64,000 nt of DNA from Actinoplanes sandaracinus (GCF_030009775.1 NZ_JASCTH010000001.1:186001-250000), one strand, 5' to 3'; positions 7,903-16,663 are shown, counted from the first letter of the stretch. Notes: generated by a model from the sequence alone, not told the origin. A program made the numbers and translations.

Positions 7903-8685
7903 GTGCGCATCGACCGCCGCCTGGCCGGCCTGGCCGCTCTCACTGCCGTGACCCTCGGCACTGCCGCCTGCGGGAACGCGGAGGCCGGCACCACCGCCGA
8001 CGCAGCCCTGCCGACGCCGACGCCGACCGCGACCCTGCGCGCCGCGGTGCCGGACGCGTCCACCCCCGCTTTCGCGTTCGCGGCCAAGGGCGGCTGCTCC
8101 GCCTCCTTCACCGGAGTGTTCGATGCGGCGAACAAGGCTGTTCAGACGTCGATCACCCAGCCGATCCCGCAGACGAGCGCCGCCCTCACGATGACGTTTC
8201 TGGCCATCGGCGAGGACAAGCCGTTCATCCGGATCGCGTTCGAGCCGGCCGTGCTGGGCACCAGGATGGGCATTCCGAAGACCTGGCTCGCCCTCGACCC
8301 AGACAAGATCAAGAACTTCGCCAAGAGCCCGCTCAACCACGACGGCAAAACGGACCCGCTGGGCATGGGCGATCTGATCGAGAACTCGTCGAATGTGGCC
8401 CAGGAGGGCTCGAAGTTCACCGGCACGGTGGACCTGACAGCACTGGACAAAGGGGAGTCGGCGATCTCTTCCGCGACCCTGAAGAAGCTCGGCGACGAGG
8501 CGAAGACCGTGCCGTTCGAGGCGGAGATCGACGGCAGCTCGGGCAAGCTGACCAGCCTGAAGATCCGCATTCCGTCCGGCAAGGCCTGCACCCTGACCTA
8601 CGCGGAGTACGGCGGAGTCAAGTCGCTGGCCGCCCCGAAGGCGAAGAAGGCCAATGCCATCGTCTACAAGATGATCAACAGCTGA
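7903..8685 (+). CDS. Secreted lipoprotein, uncharacterised
   Basis: 260 residues from GTG 7903, preceded by GGAG at good spacing. The signal peptide reads RIDRRLAGLAALTAVTLG followed by TAAC, with the acylated cysteine near residue 21; threonine at -3 is unusual but tolerated. A low-complexity T/P/A linker follows, then a globular domain with MTFLAIGEDKPFIRIAFEP and SGKLTSLKIRIPSGKACTL. I do not recognise the family; its size and layout resemble LolA/LprG-like carriers but without a clear motif. Exposed on the outer face of the membrane. The in-frame TGA is followed after nine bases by the next small secreted ORF. Confidence 0.75.
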   Translation: MRIDRRLAGLAALTAVTLGTAACGNAEAGTTADAALPTPTPTATLRAAVPDASTPAFAFAAKGGCSASFTGVFDAANKAVQTSITQPIPQTSAALTMTFLAIGEDKPFIRIAFEPAVLGTRMGIPKTWLALDPDKIKNFAKSPLNHDGKTDPLGMGDLIENSSNVAQEGSKFTGTVDLTALDKGESAISSATLKKLGDEAKTVPFEAEIDGSSGKLTSLKIRIPSGKACTLTYAEYGGVKSLAAPKAKKANAIVYKMINS

Positions 8686-8694
8686 CCGGCCCCG

Positions 8695-9030
8695 ATGGCC
8701 GGCGCGTTGTTGCTCGGCACCGCCGTGGCGGCGACTGCCGCACCCACCACCGCCGAGCCGACCCTGCCGCCGGCCACCGGAGCGAAGGCCGAGCACTCAG
8801 CCCGTTCGGCCTCGCGCCTCGTGGCGTGCCCGCAGCCGGGACAACGGGTCCAGACGCCGACGTCGTCGGCGGCGTACCTGATCGATCCGGACTTCTACGC
8901 GAACTGGATTCCGAACCAGACGATCTACTTCGCTCTCAATGAGGCCGTCTTCAACAAGTACGCGTTCGCCTGGAACAAGATCCGGGTTCAGTCCGTTTCG
9001 CCGGTCAGCTCCTTGAACTGGGACCACTGA
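8695..9030 (+). CDS. Small secreted protein, uncharacterised, possibly 5'-damaged
   Basis: 111 residues. The N-terminus MAGALLLGTAVAATAAP looks like the hydrophobic core and cleavage site of a signal peptide but lacks the basic n-region. The mature part (VACPQPGQRVQTPTSSAAYL followed by IDPDFYANWIPNQTIYF) looks coded and globular, with aromatic residues and a single cysteine. It lies in the same frame as the upstream lipoprotein, just after its TGA, and has no good ribosome-binding site. Either the n-region was lost, or translation depends on the upstream gene. No family recognised. Confidence 0.5.
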   Translation: MAGALLLGTAVAATAAPTTAEPTLPPATGAKAEHSARSASRLVACPQPGQRVQTPTSSAAYLIDPDFYANWIPNQTIYFALNEAVFNKYAFAWNKIRVQSVSPVSSLNWDH

Positions 9031-9043
9031 TCGGTTAGCCGGA

Positions 9044-9071
9044 GTGCTCGGGCCGTCGCCGGTCCGAGCAC
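9044..9071 (+). terminator. Hairpin terminator
   Basis: GTGCTCGG and CCGAGCAC pair around a 12-nt GC-rich loop, 14 bases after the small secreted ORF. Confidence 0.6.
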
Positions 9072-9139
9072 CCCACCGGCACACTCACGGCCGTCCGGCG
9101 CCGTGCCGGGCACTCCGGGCCAGATGGCAGGCTTGCCGG

Positions 9140-9964
9140 GTGGTTAATCATTCGAGGGTGGGTCGGCTGCTGTCTGAGGCGGCATTGCACGGGTCGTCGG
9201 TTGTGGCCAACTGCGCGATGAACCGGGAGCGGCAGCTGGCCGGGGTCAACAGCTACGCGCGGGTGCTCGGGTTCGATCCGGTGGATTGGCTCGCCGCGAC
9301 CCGCATCGACGGCGCTGACGACACTGCCGGCGCTGACGGCACTGACGGCACTGACGGCACTCGTGGGCCCGCGTGGCTGGATCTCTGTTGTGGCAGTGGG
9401 CGGGCCCTGGTCCAGGCCGCGGAGCAGCTGCCGAGCGCCACGATCGTCGGGGTCGACCTCGTTGACGCGTTCGTTTCGGCACGCCCCGGAGTCGAGACAT
9501 CCGGGACCGGGCAGCCCGCCGACGCCGGGCACCTCGCTGGCAGGGCTGGCGGGACCGGCGGGACCTCGCGTGCCGAGGGCGGAGTCAGCTTCGTCGTCGC
9601 GCCGGTGGAGGCCTGGGAGCCGGACCGGGCGTTCGACCTGATCACCTGCGTGCACGGGCTGCACTACGTGGGTGACAAGCTGGCGGTTCTCGCCCGGATG
9701 GCGCGGTGCCTGCGGCCGGGCGGCAGGTTCGTCGCGGATCTGGATCTGGACGGGATCCGGCTTGCTGACGGGCAACCGGCAGGACGGCGCCTCGTCACCC
9801 GGCTGCGTGGTGCCGGGCTGGCCTACGACGCGCGCCGTCGCCGAATCAGCTGCACCGGGCCGGTCCAACTGGATCTTCCCTACGCCTATCTCGGTGCCGA
9901 CGACCGGGCCGGGCCCAACTACACCGGCCAGCCGGCCGTCCACTCGTTCTACGATCTGCTCTGA
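9140..9964 (+). CDS. Class I SAM-dependent methyltransferase
   Basis: 274 residues from GTG 9140. Motif I is WLDLCCGSGRAL (about residue 80), motif II IVGVDLVDAFV, motif IV FDLITCVHGLHYVGDKL, followed by MARCLRPGGRFVADLDLDG, all in the usual order. Two low-complexity insertions are odd: a DGT-type repeat (GADGTDGTDGT, bases about 9327-9362) just before motif I and a G/T-rich loop (AGRAGGTGGTSRAEGG) between motifs II and IV. Both are encoded by imperfect tandem DNA. Substrate unknown. The start is the first GTG before conserved-looking sequence; ATG 9220 is an alternative. Confidence 0.82.
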   Translation: MVNHSRVGRLLSEAALHGSSVVANCAMNRERQLAGVNSYARVLGFDPVDWLAATRIDGADDTAGADGTDGTDGTRGPAWLDLCCGSGRALVQAAEQLPSATIVGVDLVDAFVSARPGVETSGTGQPADAGHLAGRAGGTGGTSRAEGGVSFVVAPVEAWEPDRAFDLITCVHGLHYVGDKLAVLARMARCLRPGGRFVADLDLDGIRLADGQPAGRRLVTRLRGAGLAYDARRRRISCTGPVQLDLPYAYLGADDRAGPNYTGQPAVHSFYDLL

Positions 9965-10125
9965 TCACGATCTGCTCTGGCTACGGATCTACTCTGACGC
10001 CTCGGCCAGGCCTGTGCGATATGCCTCAGCTCCGGCGAGGCGATTGGTGATCGTTTCGTTGCCGGGTACCGATAGGTTCACCCGGCTCGACAACATGATC
10101 GCGCGGGAATCGAGAAGAGACACCG

Positions 10126-10884
10126 ATGAGGAAGATTTCGCTGCGGGCCGGCCTGGCCGCCGTCGCCACCGCCACCCTACTGCTCGCGGGCTGCGGCAGC
10201 TCCGACAGTGCGAAGCCCACCGCGGCGGCCACGTCACAGGCGCCCACGTCGCAGGCACCCACCGACAACGGGATCGCCGCGCTGAGCGCCGACGAGATCC
10301 TGGCCAAGTCGAAGGCGGCCCTCAAGAAGGCCGGCTCGTTCCAGATGAAGGGCAACGCGATCGTCGAGAAGGACACCATGGCGGTGGACTTCCGGGTTTC
10401 CGGCGCGGACTTCGTCGGTTCGATGACGATGGGCAAGGACGCCGAGGTCAAGGTGATGCTGGTCGGCGGGAAGCAGTACATGAAGCCGAGCGAGGGCTTC
10501 TGGAAGATGCTCGGCCTGGGCGAGATGGCCCAGACGATGGCGAAGACGGCCGGTGACAAGTGGCTGCTGGTGCCGGCCGGCGACGACAGCATCGGTGGCA
10601 TCTTCGACGCTGCCGATCCCGACGTGCTGCTGAAGTCGACCGGCACGATTGGCAAGGGCGCAACGACACAGATCGGCGCCCAGCCGGTGATCGCCCTGAC
10701 CGACACCGGCGAGAAGGAGGCACAGCTGTTCGTGGCGACGACCGGCGAGCCGTACCCGATCAAGCAGGGCACCGCGACCGGTGACGGGATCATCTTCAGC
10801 GACTTCGGCGCCACCTTCGACACCCTCACGGCGCCGACCGCCGAGCAGATCCTGGACCTCACCAAGGTGACCGGCCAGCAGTAG
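10126..10884 (+). CDS. LppX/LprG-like lipoprotein
   Basis: 252 residues. Signal peptide with lipobox LLAGC (acylated Cys about 23), then an S/T/A/P linker containing a duplicated TSQAP, then a domain with SADEILAKSKAALKKAGSFQ, FWKMLGLGEMAQTM and GEPYPIKQGTATGDGIIFSD. This matches the LppX_LprAFG fold, known to bind lipids or lipoglycans between membrane and envelope. GAGAAGAG upstream of the ATG serves as ribosome-binding site. Monocistronic, closed by a strong hairpin. Confidence 0.82.
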   Translation: MRKISLRAGLAAVATATLLLAGCGSSDSAKPTAAATSQAPTSQAPTDNGIAALSADEILAKSKAALKKAGSFQMKGNAIVEKDTMAVDFRVSGADFVGSMTMGKDAEVKVMLVGGKQYMKPSEGFWKMLGLGEMAQTMAKTAGDKWLLVPAGDDSIGGIFDAADPDVLLKSTGTIGKGATTQIGAQPVIALTDTGEKEAQLFVATTGEPYPIKQGTATGDGIIFSDFGATFDTLTAPTAEQILDLTKVTGQQ

Positions 10885-10895
10885 CCACGGATCTG

Positions 10896-10934
10896 GGTGT
10901 GGGGCCGGCCGCCGCGCGCAGCCGGCCCCACACC
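10896..10934. terminator. Strong bidirectional hairpin terminator
   Basis: A perfect 14-bp stem (GGTGTGGGGCCGGC and its complement) with an 11-nt loop lies between the convergent lipoprotein and the WXG-type gene. Confidence 0.85.
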
Positions 10935-10993
10935 CCGAGTGTCTCCACCTGGGCGATCCCGGGTGCCGCCGGCTCCGACAACGGCAGCCGGCA

Positions 10994-12052
10994 TCAGTTG
11001 GGACGCAGCCCGCGGATGATCTGTGCCGGCGTGGCCGTGGAGAGGGCGGGCGCCGCAACGGAGAACGCGCTCGGTCCATTCGCCACTCGGGCGCGCTTGC
11101 GTATCTGCTCCAGCAACTGCTGTTGCGAATGAAACGCTGCGGCGGCCTTCGACTCCGACAGGGCGACATCCGCGTTGAGTTTGCCCATCGCGGTGTTCAC
11201 GTTGATCGCCACCTCTGTTGCGGTGGCGCCCGCCAGCGGCAACTTCTCCTCGTCCGGAGGATCATCGAGAAAGCCCTGACCCACCGTCCCGACCGTCTCC
11301 ATGATGAGAGCCGAAGCCAGAATCCCCACCCCTGGAGCGAATGCCCCGGCCACGGTTCCGGCGACGACCAGAATGATCGAACCCCATTTGAAGGCTTCGT
11401 TCCCGGAGAATGAGCCCTTACCGAGAGCCTGCGTTGCCGCAAGCGACTGGTCGAGCAGGGTAAGCACCGACTTCCGCCGCCGCAGGTAGATCAGTCGCGC
11501 CATCTTCACCTCCGCACGGGCGAGTCGCGCGAGCTCCCGGTGGTTCGGAAAGGTGTTCTGCAGGGGAGTCACGAACTCGTCAATGAAGGCATCCCGGAAG
11601 TCGCCCTGCCAATTTCCCATCTCTTCGCGGACGTCGTTGATCCGGACCAGGGCCGGCTCGGAACCGACCCAACTGCCGGAGGCGTCGGCATCGCCACCGA
11701 ACATCGCCTCGACCCCGGCCAGCGTGTCGATGATCGGATCGAATCGCCCTGGGTCCGGGTCGAGAAAACTGTCGAAGGCCGGAACGATCCACTCGTAGTC
11801 CTCGTGACGGACCCGTTGCCGGTACTGCTCGATCTCAGCCTCGGAGATGGGAAAGATGGGCGCCAGATCGGGATGGGCCTGAGCCCACTTGTCGTCGACC
11901 GCTTTCCGCCAGGAGGCCAGGTCCTCGAGGGTCTGCCGAATCAATTCGTCTTTCAGCCGGCGAGCTTTCTGGCGAACTGCCGACTCGTAGGCTTGACCGC
12001 TCAGATGGGCTGGCACGGCCAGATCCGGCAGGTCCGTCACTGTTTCGGCCAC
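10994..12052 (-). CDS. Large WXG-containing protein with hydrophobic hairpin, probable type VII secretion-type substrate
   Basis: 352 residues, no family recognised. The first ~200 residues are charged helices (RQKARRLKDELIRQTLEDLA) with a WQG motif in EMGNWQGDFRDAFIDEF (about 150), as in WXG-type secreted proteins. A Gly/Ala-rich hydrophobic segment about 222-262 (WGSIILVVAGTVAGAFAPGV) could be a membrane hairpin; the C-terminus is again helical (QQQLLEQIRKRARV). It starts 15 bases after the smaller WXG gene, in one transcription unit with it and the NHL protein. A secreted pore-forming or scaffold role is inferred only. Confidence 0.55.
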   Translation of the reverse strand: MAETVTDLPDLAVPAHLSGQAYESAVRQKARRLKDELIRQTLEDLASWRKAVDDKWAQAHPDLAPIFPISEAEIEQYRQRVRHEDYEWIVPAFDSFLDPDPGRFDPIIDTLAGVEAMFGGDADASGSWVGSEPALVRINDVREEMGNWQGDFRDAFIDEFVTPLQNTFPNHRELARLARAEVKMARLIYLRRRKSVLTLLDQSLAATQALGKGSFSGNEAFKWGSIILVVAGTVAGAFAPGVGILASALIMETVGTVGQGFLDDPPDEEKLPLAGATATEVAINVNTAMGKLNADVALSESKAAAAFHSQQQLLEQIRKRARVANGPSAFSVAAPALSTATPAQIIRGLRPN

Positions 12053-12067
12053 GATCTCGGTCCTTCC

Positions 12068-12511
12068 TCACGCAGCGCCGTCAGGAAACCGGGTCGGCCG
12101 GACGGGACGGTCCTCGGCCGTGGGTGACGGTGGGCTGGAGGCTGTGCCCGGATCGGGATGCCATTGCTCCCGGTGCGCTTCGAGAATGCTCTTACCGTTC
12201 GCTGCGTCGACATGATCGAAAACCTCGGTGGCGACACGCACGCCCTGTGCGGCGTCCAGGATCACGTCGCCCACCTCGATCACGAGATTCTGCATCTCGG
12301 CGCGCAGTCCCTCCCACCCCGCGGTGACGGGATTGGCGGTCGCTCTGGGCCCCGGAAAGCCATGGTTGTCCGCGGCGAAGTAGGGGCTGTCGGCCGCCGT
12401 GCTGCCGAGCATCCGGCCGGCGTCGTAGAAGACGCCCGCCACACGGGGCAGATGAACCTCTGACACCCTCCACAGGTGATACAGGTCGCCGCCGGTGACA
12501 TCCTCAGCCAT
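12068..12511 (-). CDS. Small WXG100-like protein
   Basis: 147 residues from ATG 12511, which has GGGGGA at good spacing; upstream in-frame codons are rejected because they overlap the preceding gene. Two helices flank a loop, with a WEG in TAGWEGLRAEMQNLVIEVGD (about residue 65) and a following helix VFDHVDAANGKSI. It is somewhat longer than classical ESAT-6/WXG100 proteins (~100 residues) because of a proline-rich tail. Such proteins are exported as dimers by type VII systems. No EccC or other secretion core gene is in the window, so export would depend on machinery elsewhere. Confidence 0.5.
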   Translation of the reverse strand: MAEDVTGGDLYHLWRVSEVHLPRVAGVFYDAGRMLGSTAADSPYFAADNHGFPGPRATANPVTAGWEGLRAEMQNLVIEVGDVILDAAQGVRVATEVFDHVDAANGKSILEAHREQWHPDPGTASSPPSPTAEDRPVRPTRFPDGAA

Positions 12512-12530
12512 CGTTCCCCCGTTCTGCATA

Positions 12531-13703
12531 TCAAGACGTTCGGGTCCGCTGACGGCGCACAGCCGCGAGTGCGAACGCCAGAAGGACCACCACAGCACCG
12601 CCGCCCAGCACCCATTGCCAGAGCGGTGTCTTCTCGGCGGATGGGGCGGGCGCTTGCGCGGGAACATCGACCGCGAACACTCTGCTGCCCGCGAAGTCGA
12701 TCAGATAGAGCGGCCCTGCCGAGGTAGCGCCGACAGCGAGTTCCACCGGATCGCCGCCGAGAGACTCCCTCGCCAACTCCGCTACGGCGTGGACCACTCC
12801 GTCGGGACTCAACCAGCGCACGACCAAGCGCTGATCGTCCATGAGGTAGACACCGGCGGGGCCTACCCCCATCGATCTCACCAGGCCCCAATCGCCGCCG
12901 CTCGACCGGCCGTCACCGACGGCCCACCGTCCAGGCTCCGAATGGCGAATCGTGGCCACGGCGTCACCACGCACCCGATACAGAGAACTCCCCAGGATCC
13001 ACAGGTCGCCGCCGCTGTCCACGGCGAGATCGTCCGGTCCGGAGACCACATCACCGGCGACCACCCGGCTCACGCCATCAATCGCGAACGCTACAACGCG
13101 GTTGTTCTGGCGGTCGGACACATAGATGGTGCCGTCCGGGCCGACGGCCAGCCCGCGCAAATCTCGCATCGGCTTCTTGAGAATTTCCCTGCCGGTGGAG
13201 ACGTCCACGCGAACCGAGATGGCCCCGTCCGGCGCCAGGGCGTACACCCTGATCGCGGCCTCGTCGGCGATGTAGAGCGTGCCGTCCGGGCCGACCGCGA
13301 GTTCGGTGGGCACGCCCAGGGAGATCGCCGTGCCCGCGGTTCCTTTCTTGATGGAACCGGTCTCGCCGGTCTCGTTCCCGTTACCCGCAACCGTGCGGAT
13401 GGCGCCGTCCGGCGTAACCGCCCGAACCCGGTGGTTGACCGTATCCGCGATGTAGAGCGTGCCGTCCGCACCCACGGCGCCACCGAACGGTTTGTTCAGC
13501 CTCGCCGCCGCTGCGGGCCCGCCGTCACCGGAGAAGCCCGCATCACCATCGCCGACCACCAGTTTGAGGGAACCGTCGCTCGGCGCCGCGACCGCTGGCG
13601 CCGACATGACCACGGCTGACAGAAGTGCCACCGCACATGCCGCAGAACGTAGCGCCGTCACTGATTTTGTGTACCACACACCAGCGCATACGTTGGCTCT
13701 CAT
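12531..13703 (-). CDS. Membrane-anchored NHL-repeat beta-propeller protein
   Basis: 390 residues. Signal peptide around LRSAACAVALLSAVVMSAPA, then an extracellular propeller of NHL repeats (GTLYIADTVNHRVRAVTPDG, GTLYIADEAAIRVYALAPDG, GTIYVSDRQNNRVVAF), then a single C-terminal membrane anchor WVLGGGAVVVLLAFALAAV and RRQRTRTS. NHL propellers bind proteins or ligands. Neither ATG 13703 nor the in-frame GTGs at 13679 and 13661 has a good ribosome-binding site, so the start is uncertain. First gene of the unit leading into the two WXG-type genes; divergent from the YbaB-like gene. Confidence 0.75.
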   Translation of the reverse strand: MRANVCAGVWYTKSVTALRSAACAVALLSAVVMSAPAVAAPSDGSLKLVVGDGDAGFSGDGGPAAAARLNKPFGGAVGADGTLYIADTVNHRVRAVTPDGAIRTVAGNGNETGETGSIKKGTAGTAISLGVPTELAVGPDGTLYIADEAAIRVYALAPDGAISVRVDVSTGREILKKPMRDLRGLAVGPDGTIYVSDRQNNRVVAFAIDGVSRVVAGDVVSGPDDLAVDSGGDLWILGSSLYRVRGDAVATIRHSEPGRWAVGDGRSSGGDWGLVRSMGVGPAGVYLMDDQRLVVRWLSPDGVVHAVAELARESLGGDPVELAVGATSAGPLYLIDFAGSRVFAVDVPAQAPAPSAEKTPLWQWVLGGGAVVVLLAFALAAVRRQRTRTS

Positions 13704-13745
13704 CGATCGGTTCGGCGCTGGCGCCCACTGACGGGGGATTGACAC

Positions 13746-14309
13746 ATGAACTCGCATGAGCCCGACTTCGGCGAGCGGCTTCGCGGCATGACGGTCACCG
13801 GGGCCTCGCCGGACGGGCAGATCCGGGCGACGATCTCGGGTGAGCTCAGCCTTCAGATCCGGTTCCAGCCCCGCACCTACGAGTGGTACGACGAACGAGG
13901 CCTGGCCAGGCAACTCGCCGGCCTGGGCACGAGCACCTGGGTAGCCTGGGAACGGGAACGCCGCGAGATCTACCGTCTGTCGCAGTCGCTGAGCCGCGAT
14001 GAGGCCGACCAGGAGCGGCGCGCCCGGGGCGATTCGCGGCACGAGCGATACGCGGAAGGGCTACGCGCCCTGGAGTGCCGCAGTGTTTCGCCATCTGAAG
14101 TAGTACACATCCGGACCGTCGGCATCATCGAGTGGCACGTGGACATCGAGGCGGGGACCTTGCGGCGGCTGCGTGAGCAGGAATTCCTCGGTGAGCTGCG
14201 AGCGGCCTTCGCCGGGCTGATGCGGGACCGGGAGCGCGAGCTCATCCTGCTCAAGGCCGAACACTTCGACCTCGGTATCCCACGTTCCTGGGTGGACCGG
14301 GTGCGCTGA
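13746..14309 (+). CDS. YbaB/EbfC-like protein
   Basis: 187 residues. The N-terminal part MTVTGASPDGQIRATISGEL with the following FQPRTYEWYDERGLARQL has the layout of YbaB-like proteins that accompany type VII secretion genes in actinobacteria (a strand-rich TVTSPDG-type core, then a RxY helix start). The C-terminal half repeats a similar arrangement (VGIIEWHVDIEAGTLRRLRE then LRAAFAGLMRDRE). Cytoplasmic; role unknown, with DNA binding or chaperoning suggested for relatives. Divergent from the NHL-WXG unit with 42 bases between starts, so shared control is likely. Confidence 0.5.
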   Translation: MNSHEPDFGERLRGMTVTGASPDGQIRATISGELSLQIRFQPRTYEWYDERGLARQLAGLGTSTWVAWERERREIYRLSQSLSRDEADQERRARGDSRHERYAEGLRALECRSVSPSEVVHIRTVGIIEWHVDIEAGTLRRLREQEFLGELRAAFAGLMRDRERELILLKAEHFDLGIPRSWVDRVR

Positions 14310-14339
14310 CCGGTGACGCGCCGCAGTGCGCGTCACCGG
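14310..14339. terminator. Bidirectional hairpin terminator
   Basis: A perfect 12-bp stem (CCGGTGACGCGC with its complement) and 6-nt loop lie between the convergent YbaB-like and acyl-CoA oxidase genes. Confidence 0.85.
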
Positions 14340-14349
14340 GGCGGGCGGG

Positions 14350-16320
14350 TCAGCCGGCGAGGACCGAGCGGACGGCCTCGTCCTCCTTGGCCATGGCCTC
14401 CTGGCGGCCGGGCTCCTCGCGGAGGATGGCCGCGTTCAGCCACTCGTCGGGGATGGCGAAGGCGTCGACGAGTGTCCGCATGTGCGGGCGCAGTTCGCGC
14501 AGCAGGTCGTCGATCACGGCGGTGATGGCCTTGGAGCGGGCCGGGGTGAGGCGGCCGTGTTCCAGGAACCAGCCCTTGTCCGCCTCGATCGTGGTCAGCG
14601 CGTACAGGTCGCAGACCTTCGCCAGCAGGGCGCGCGCTTCGGGGTCGCCGGTACGGTCGATGCCGGCGACGAACGCTTCCAGGGTGATCCGGTCGATATG
14701 GGCGGTCGCCGCGGCGAGCACGTGGTCTTGGACGTCGTTGAAGATGTCGAACGGCCGGTCCTTCTTGGTGGCGGCGCCGTTGCGGAGGCGGCGGATCGCG
14801 CCGTCCAGGATGTGCTTCTCGCGGTCCTCGAAGATGGCGAGGTGCCAGCCGCGGTCGGTCACCGCCACCTCCTCGTCGCGGCCGGGGACGGCGCTGACGA
14901 GGCGCTGGATCAGGGTGCGCGCGGCCGTACGCTCCAGCATCATTTCTCTGACCTGCTCGGCGACGAAGGTCGCCCGGCCCCAGCCGTCGAGCGAGCCGAA
15001 AGCGTCGCGGTAGCCGGTGAGCAGGCCTTTCGCGACGAGCTGGAGCAGGACGGTGTTGTCGCCCTCGAACGTGGTGAACACGTCGGTGTCGGCTTTGAGG
15101 CCGGGCAGCCGGTTCTCGGCGAGGTATCCGGCGCCGCCGCACGCCTCGCGGCACATCTGAATGGTGCGGGTGGCGTGCCAGGTCTGGACGGCTTTGAGGC
15201 CGGCGGCCCGGGATTCGAGTTCCCGCTGGCGATGTTCATCGGGCTCGGCGAGGGCGAACACCTCGGCCATGGTGACGGCGAGTTCCTCCTGGGCGAAGGC
15301 GTACGCGTACGACGCCGCCAACGCGGGGAGGAGTTTGCGCTGGTGGGCGAGGTAGTCGTTGAGGACGATCTCACGGTCGTCGCCGGGTCTGGTGAACTGG
15401 CGGCGGTTGTCGCCGTACCGGACGGCGATGGTGAGGGCGTTGCGGGTGGCCGCGGAGGCGGCGGCGCCGACGGTGACGCGGCCGCGGACCAGGGTGCCGA
15501 GCATGGTGAAGAAGCGCCGGGTGTCGTTCTCGATCGTGCTGGTGTAGGTGCCGTCCGGGGCGACCTGGCCGTACCGGTCGAGGAGCATGTCGCGAGGGAC
15601 GGTGACGTGGTCGAAGGAGAGCCGGCCGTTGTCGACGCCGAGGAGGCCGGCTTTGGCGCCGGCGTCACCGATGGTGACGCCGGGCATCGGGTCGCCGTGC
15701 TCGTCGCGGATCGGCACCAGCCACGCGTGCACGCCGTAACGACGGCCGCCGGTGATCAGCTGCGCGAAGACCACGGCCATCCGGCCGTCGCGGGCCGCGT
15801 TGCCGATGTAGTCCTTGCGCGCGGCCTCATGTGGGGTGTGCAGGTCGAATGTGCCCGACGACGGGTCGTAGGTGCACGTCGTCCGGAGCTGCTGAACGTC
15901 CGAGCCGTGACCGGTCTCGGTCATCGCGAAGCAGCCCATCACGTCGGCGGAGATGATGTCGCGCAGGTATTCGTCGTGGTGCCGGGCGGTGCCCAGGGCC
16001 ACGACGGCGCCACCGAACAGGCCCCACTGCACACCGGCCTTCACCATCAGTGACAGGTCGACCTGGGCGAGCATCTCGGCGGCGACGGTCGAGCCGCCGG
16101 GGTCGGCCGAGCCGCCGTATTCGACGGGGAACGCCGAGGCGACTCCGACGTCGGTGGGCAGGGAGCGGATCAGCCGGGAGACGCGCTCCCGGGCCTGGTC
16201 GCCGGTCTCGCCGGGGACGGTGACGAATTCGGCGCCGAGTCGCTCACGCACGGCCTGCCGGATGTGCGCCCACCGACCGTCGAGGACCTCGGTGAGGGAA
16301 GCGGAAACCCGATTGATCAT
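14350..16320 (-). CDS. Acyl-CoA oxidase / acyl-CoA dehydrogenase family enzyme
   Basis: 656 residues, the length of acyl-CoA oxidases rather than ~380-residue dehydrogenases. The flavin-binding CFAMTETGHGSDVQQLRTTC (about residue 150) and the catalytic-base region TDVFTTFEGDNTVLLQLVAK (about 420) are clear, as is REACGGAGYLAENRLPGLK. It should oxidise acyl-CoA to trans-2-enoyl-CoA with FAD; chain length unknown. Cytoplasmic. The ATG 16320 overlaps the divergent small gene's start region, giving a shared promoter. No other beta-oxidation gene is adjacent. Confidence 0.92.
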   Translation of the reverse strand: MINRVSASLTEVLDGRWAHIRQAVRERLGAEFVTVPGETGDQARERVSRLIRSLPTDVGVASAFPVEYGGSADPGGSTVAAEMLAQVDLSLMVKAGVQWGLFGGAVVALGTARHHDEYLRDIISADVMGCFAMTETGHGSDVQQLRTTCTYDPSSGTFDLHTPHEAARKDYIGNAARDGRMAVVFAQLITGGRRYGVHAWLVPIRDEHGDPMPGVTIGDAGAKAGLLGVDNGRLSFDHVTVPRDMLLDRYGQVAPDGTYTSTIENDTRRFFTMLGTLVRGRVTVGAAASAATRNALTIAVRYGDNRRQFTRPGDDREIVLNDYLAHQRKLLPALAASYAYAFAQEELAVTMAEVFALAEPDEHRQRELESRAAGLKAVQTWHATRTIQMCREACGGAGYLAENRLPGLKADTDVFTTFEGDNTVLLQLVAKGLLTGYRDAFGSLDGWGRATFVAEQVREMMLERTAARTLIQRLVSAVPGRDEEVAVTDRGWHLAIFEDREKHILDGAIRRLRNGAATKKDRPFDIFNDVQDHVLAAATAHIDRITLEAFVAGIDRTGDPEARALLAKVCDLYALTTIEADKGWFLEHGRLTPARSKAITAVIDDLLRELRPHMRTLVDAFAIPDEWLNAAILREEPGRQEAMAKEDEAVRSVLAG

Positions 16321-16663
16321 GCATCGATATTACCCACCAGTAACCACCGCTGAACGTGAGAAGCGGCATCCCGCGGAAGCAAGAGGGACTGCATCGCCCG
16401 GGGCCGGCGGCGCGGCCCGGCTACGCCGCCGGGCGAAGTGCCGCGAGCTGCTGCAGGCGACGCGGGAGGCGGCGCTTTCTCGCCAGCGGGAGTACGAGGC
16501 CCTCCTCGCCCAGTTGAGCGCGTCGGAGGGCGACACCCCCGACTGGCCGTTCATCCAGATCACCATCCGGGCCGGCATCCATCACTCGCGCTCCACGGCG
16601 GCGTGGGCCGACGAGTCGCTGGCAGCGCTGCAAGCGGAAGAAAGTGGAAGAGGAACCCCATGA
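16319..16663 (+). CDS. Small helical hypothetical protein
   Basis: About 114 residues, no family recognised. After a variable N-terminus comes a basic helical part (AARLRRRAKCRELLQATREA and SRQREYEALLAQLSAS) and then IQITIRAGIHHSRSTAAWAD. Start ATG 16319 has no ribosome-binding site and overlaps the start region of the divergent acyl-CoA oxidase gene, so a later, unidentified start is possible. Reality is supported by the ATGA overlap with the next gene, which implies translational coupling. Confidence 0.5.
   Translation: MHRYYPPVTTAEREKRHPAEARGTASPGAGGAARLRRRAKCRELLQATREAALSRQREYEALLAQLSASEGDTPDWPFIQITIRAGIHHSRSTAAWADESLAALQAEESGRGTP

Noticed and set aside
9327..9362. Frameshift or pseudogene in the methyltransferase
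   Set aside because: The DGT-encoding repeat keeps the frame and both flanking motifs are intact.
14326..16053. Long plus-strand open frame opposite the acyl-CoA oxidase
   Set aside because: Composition is that of antisense of a GC-rich gene, while the minus strand carries clear family motifs.
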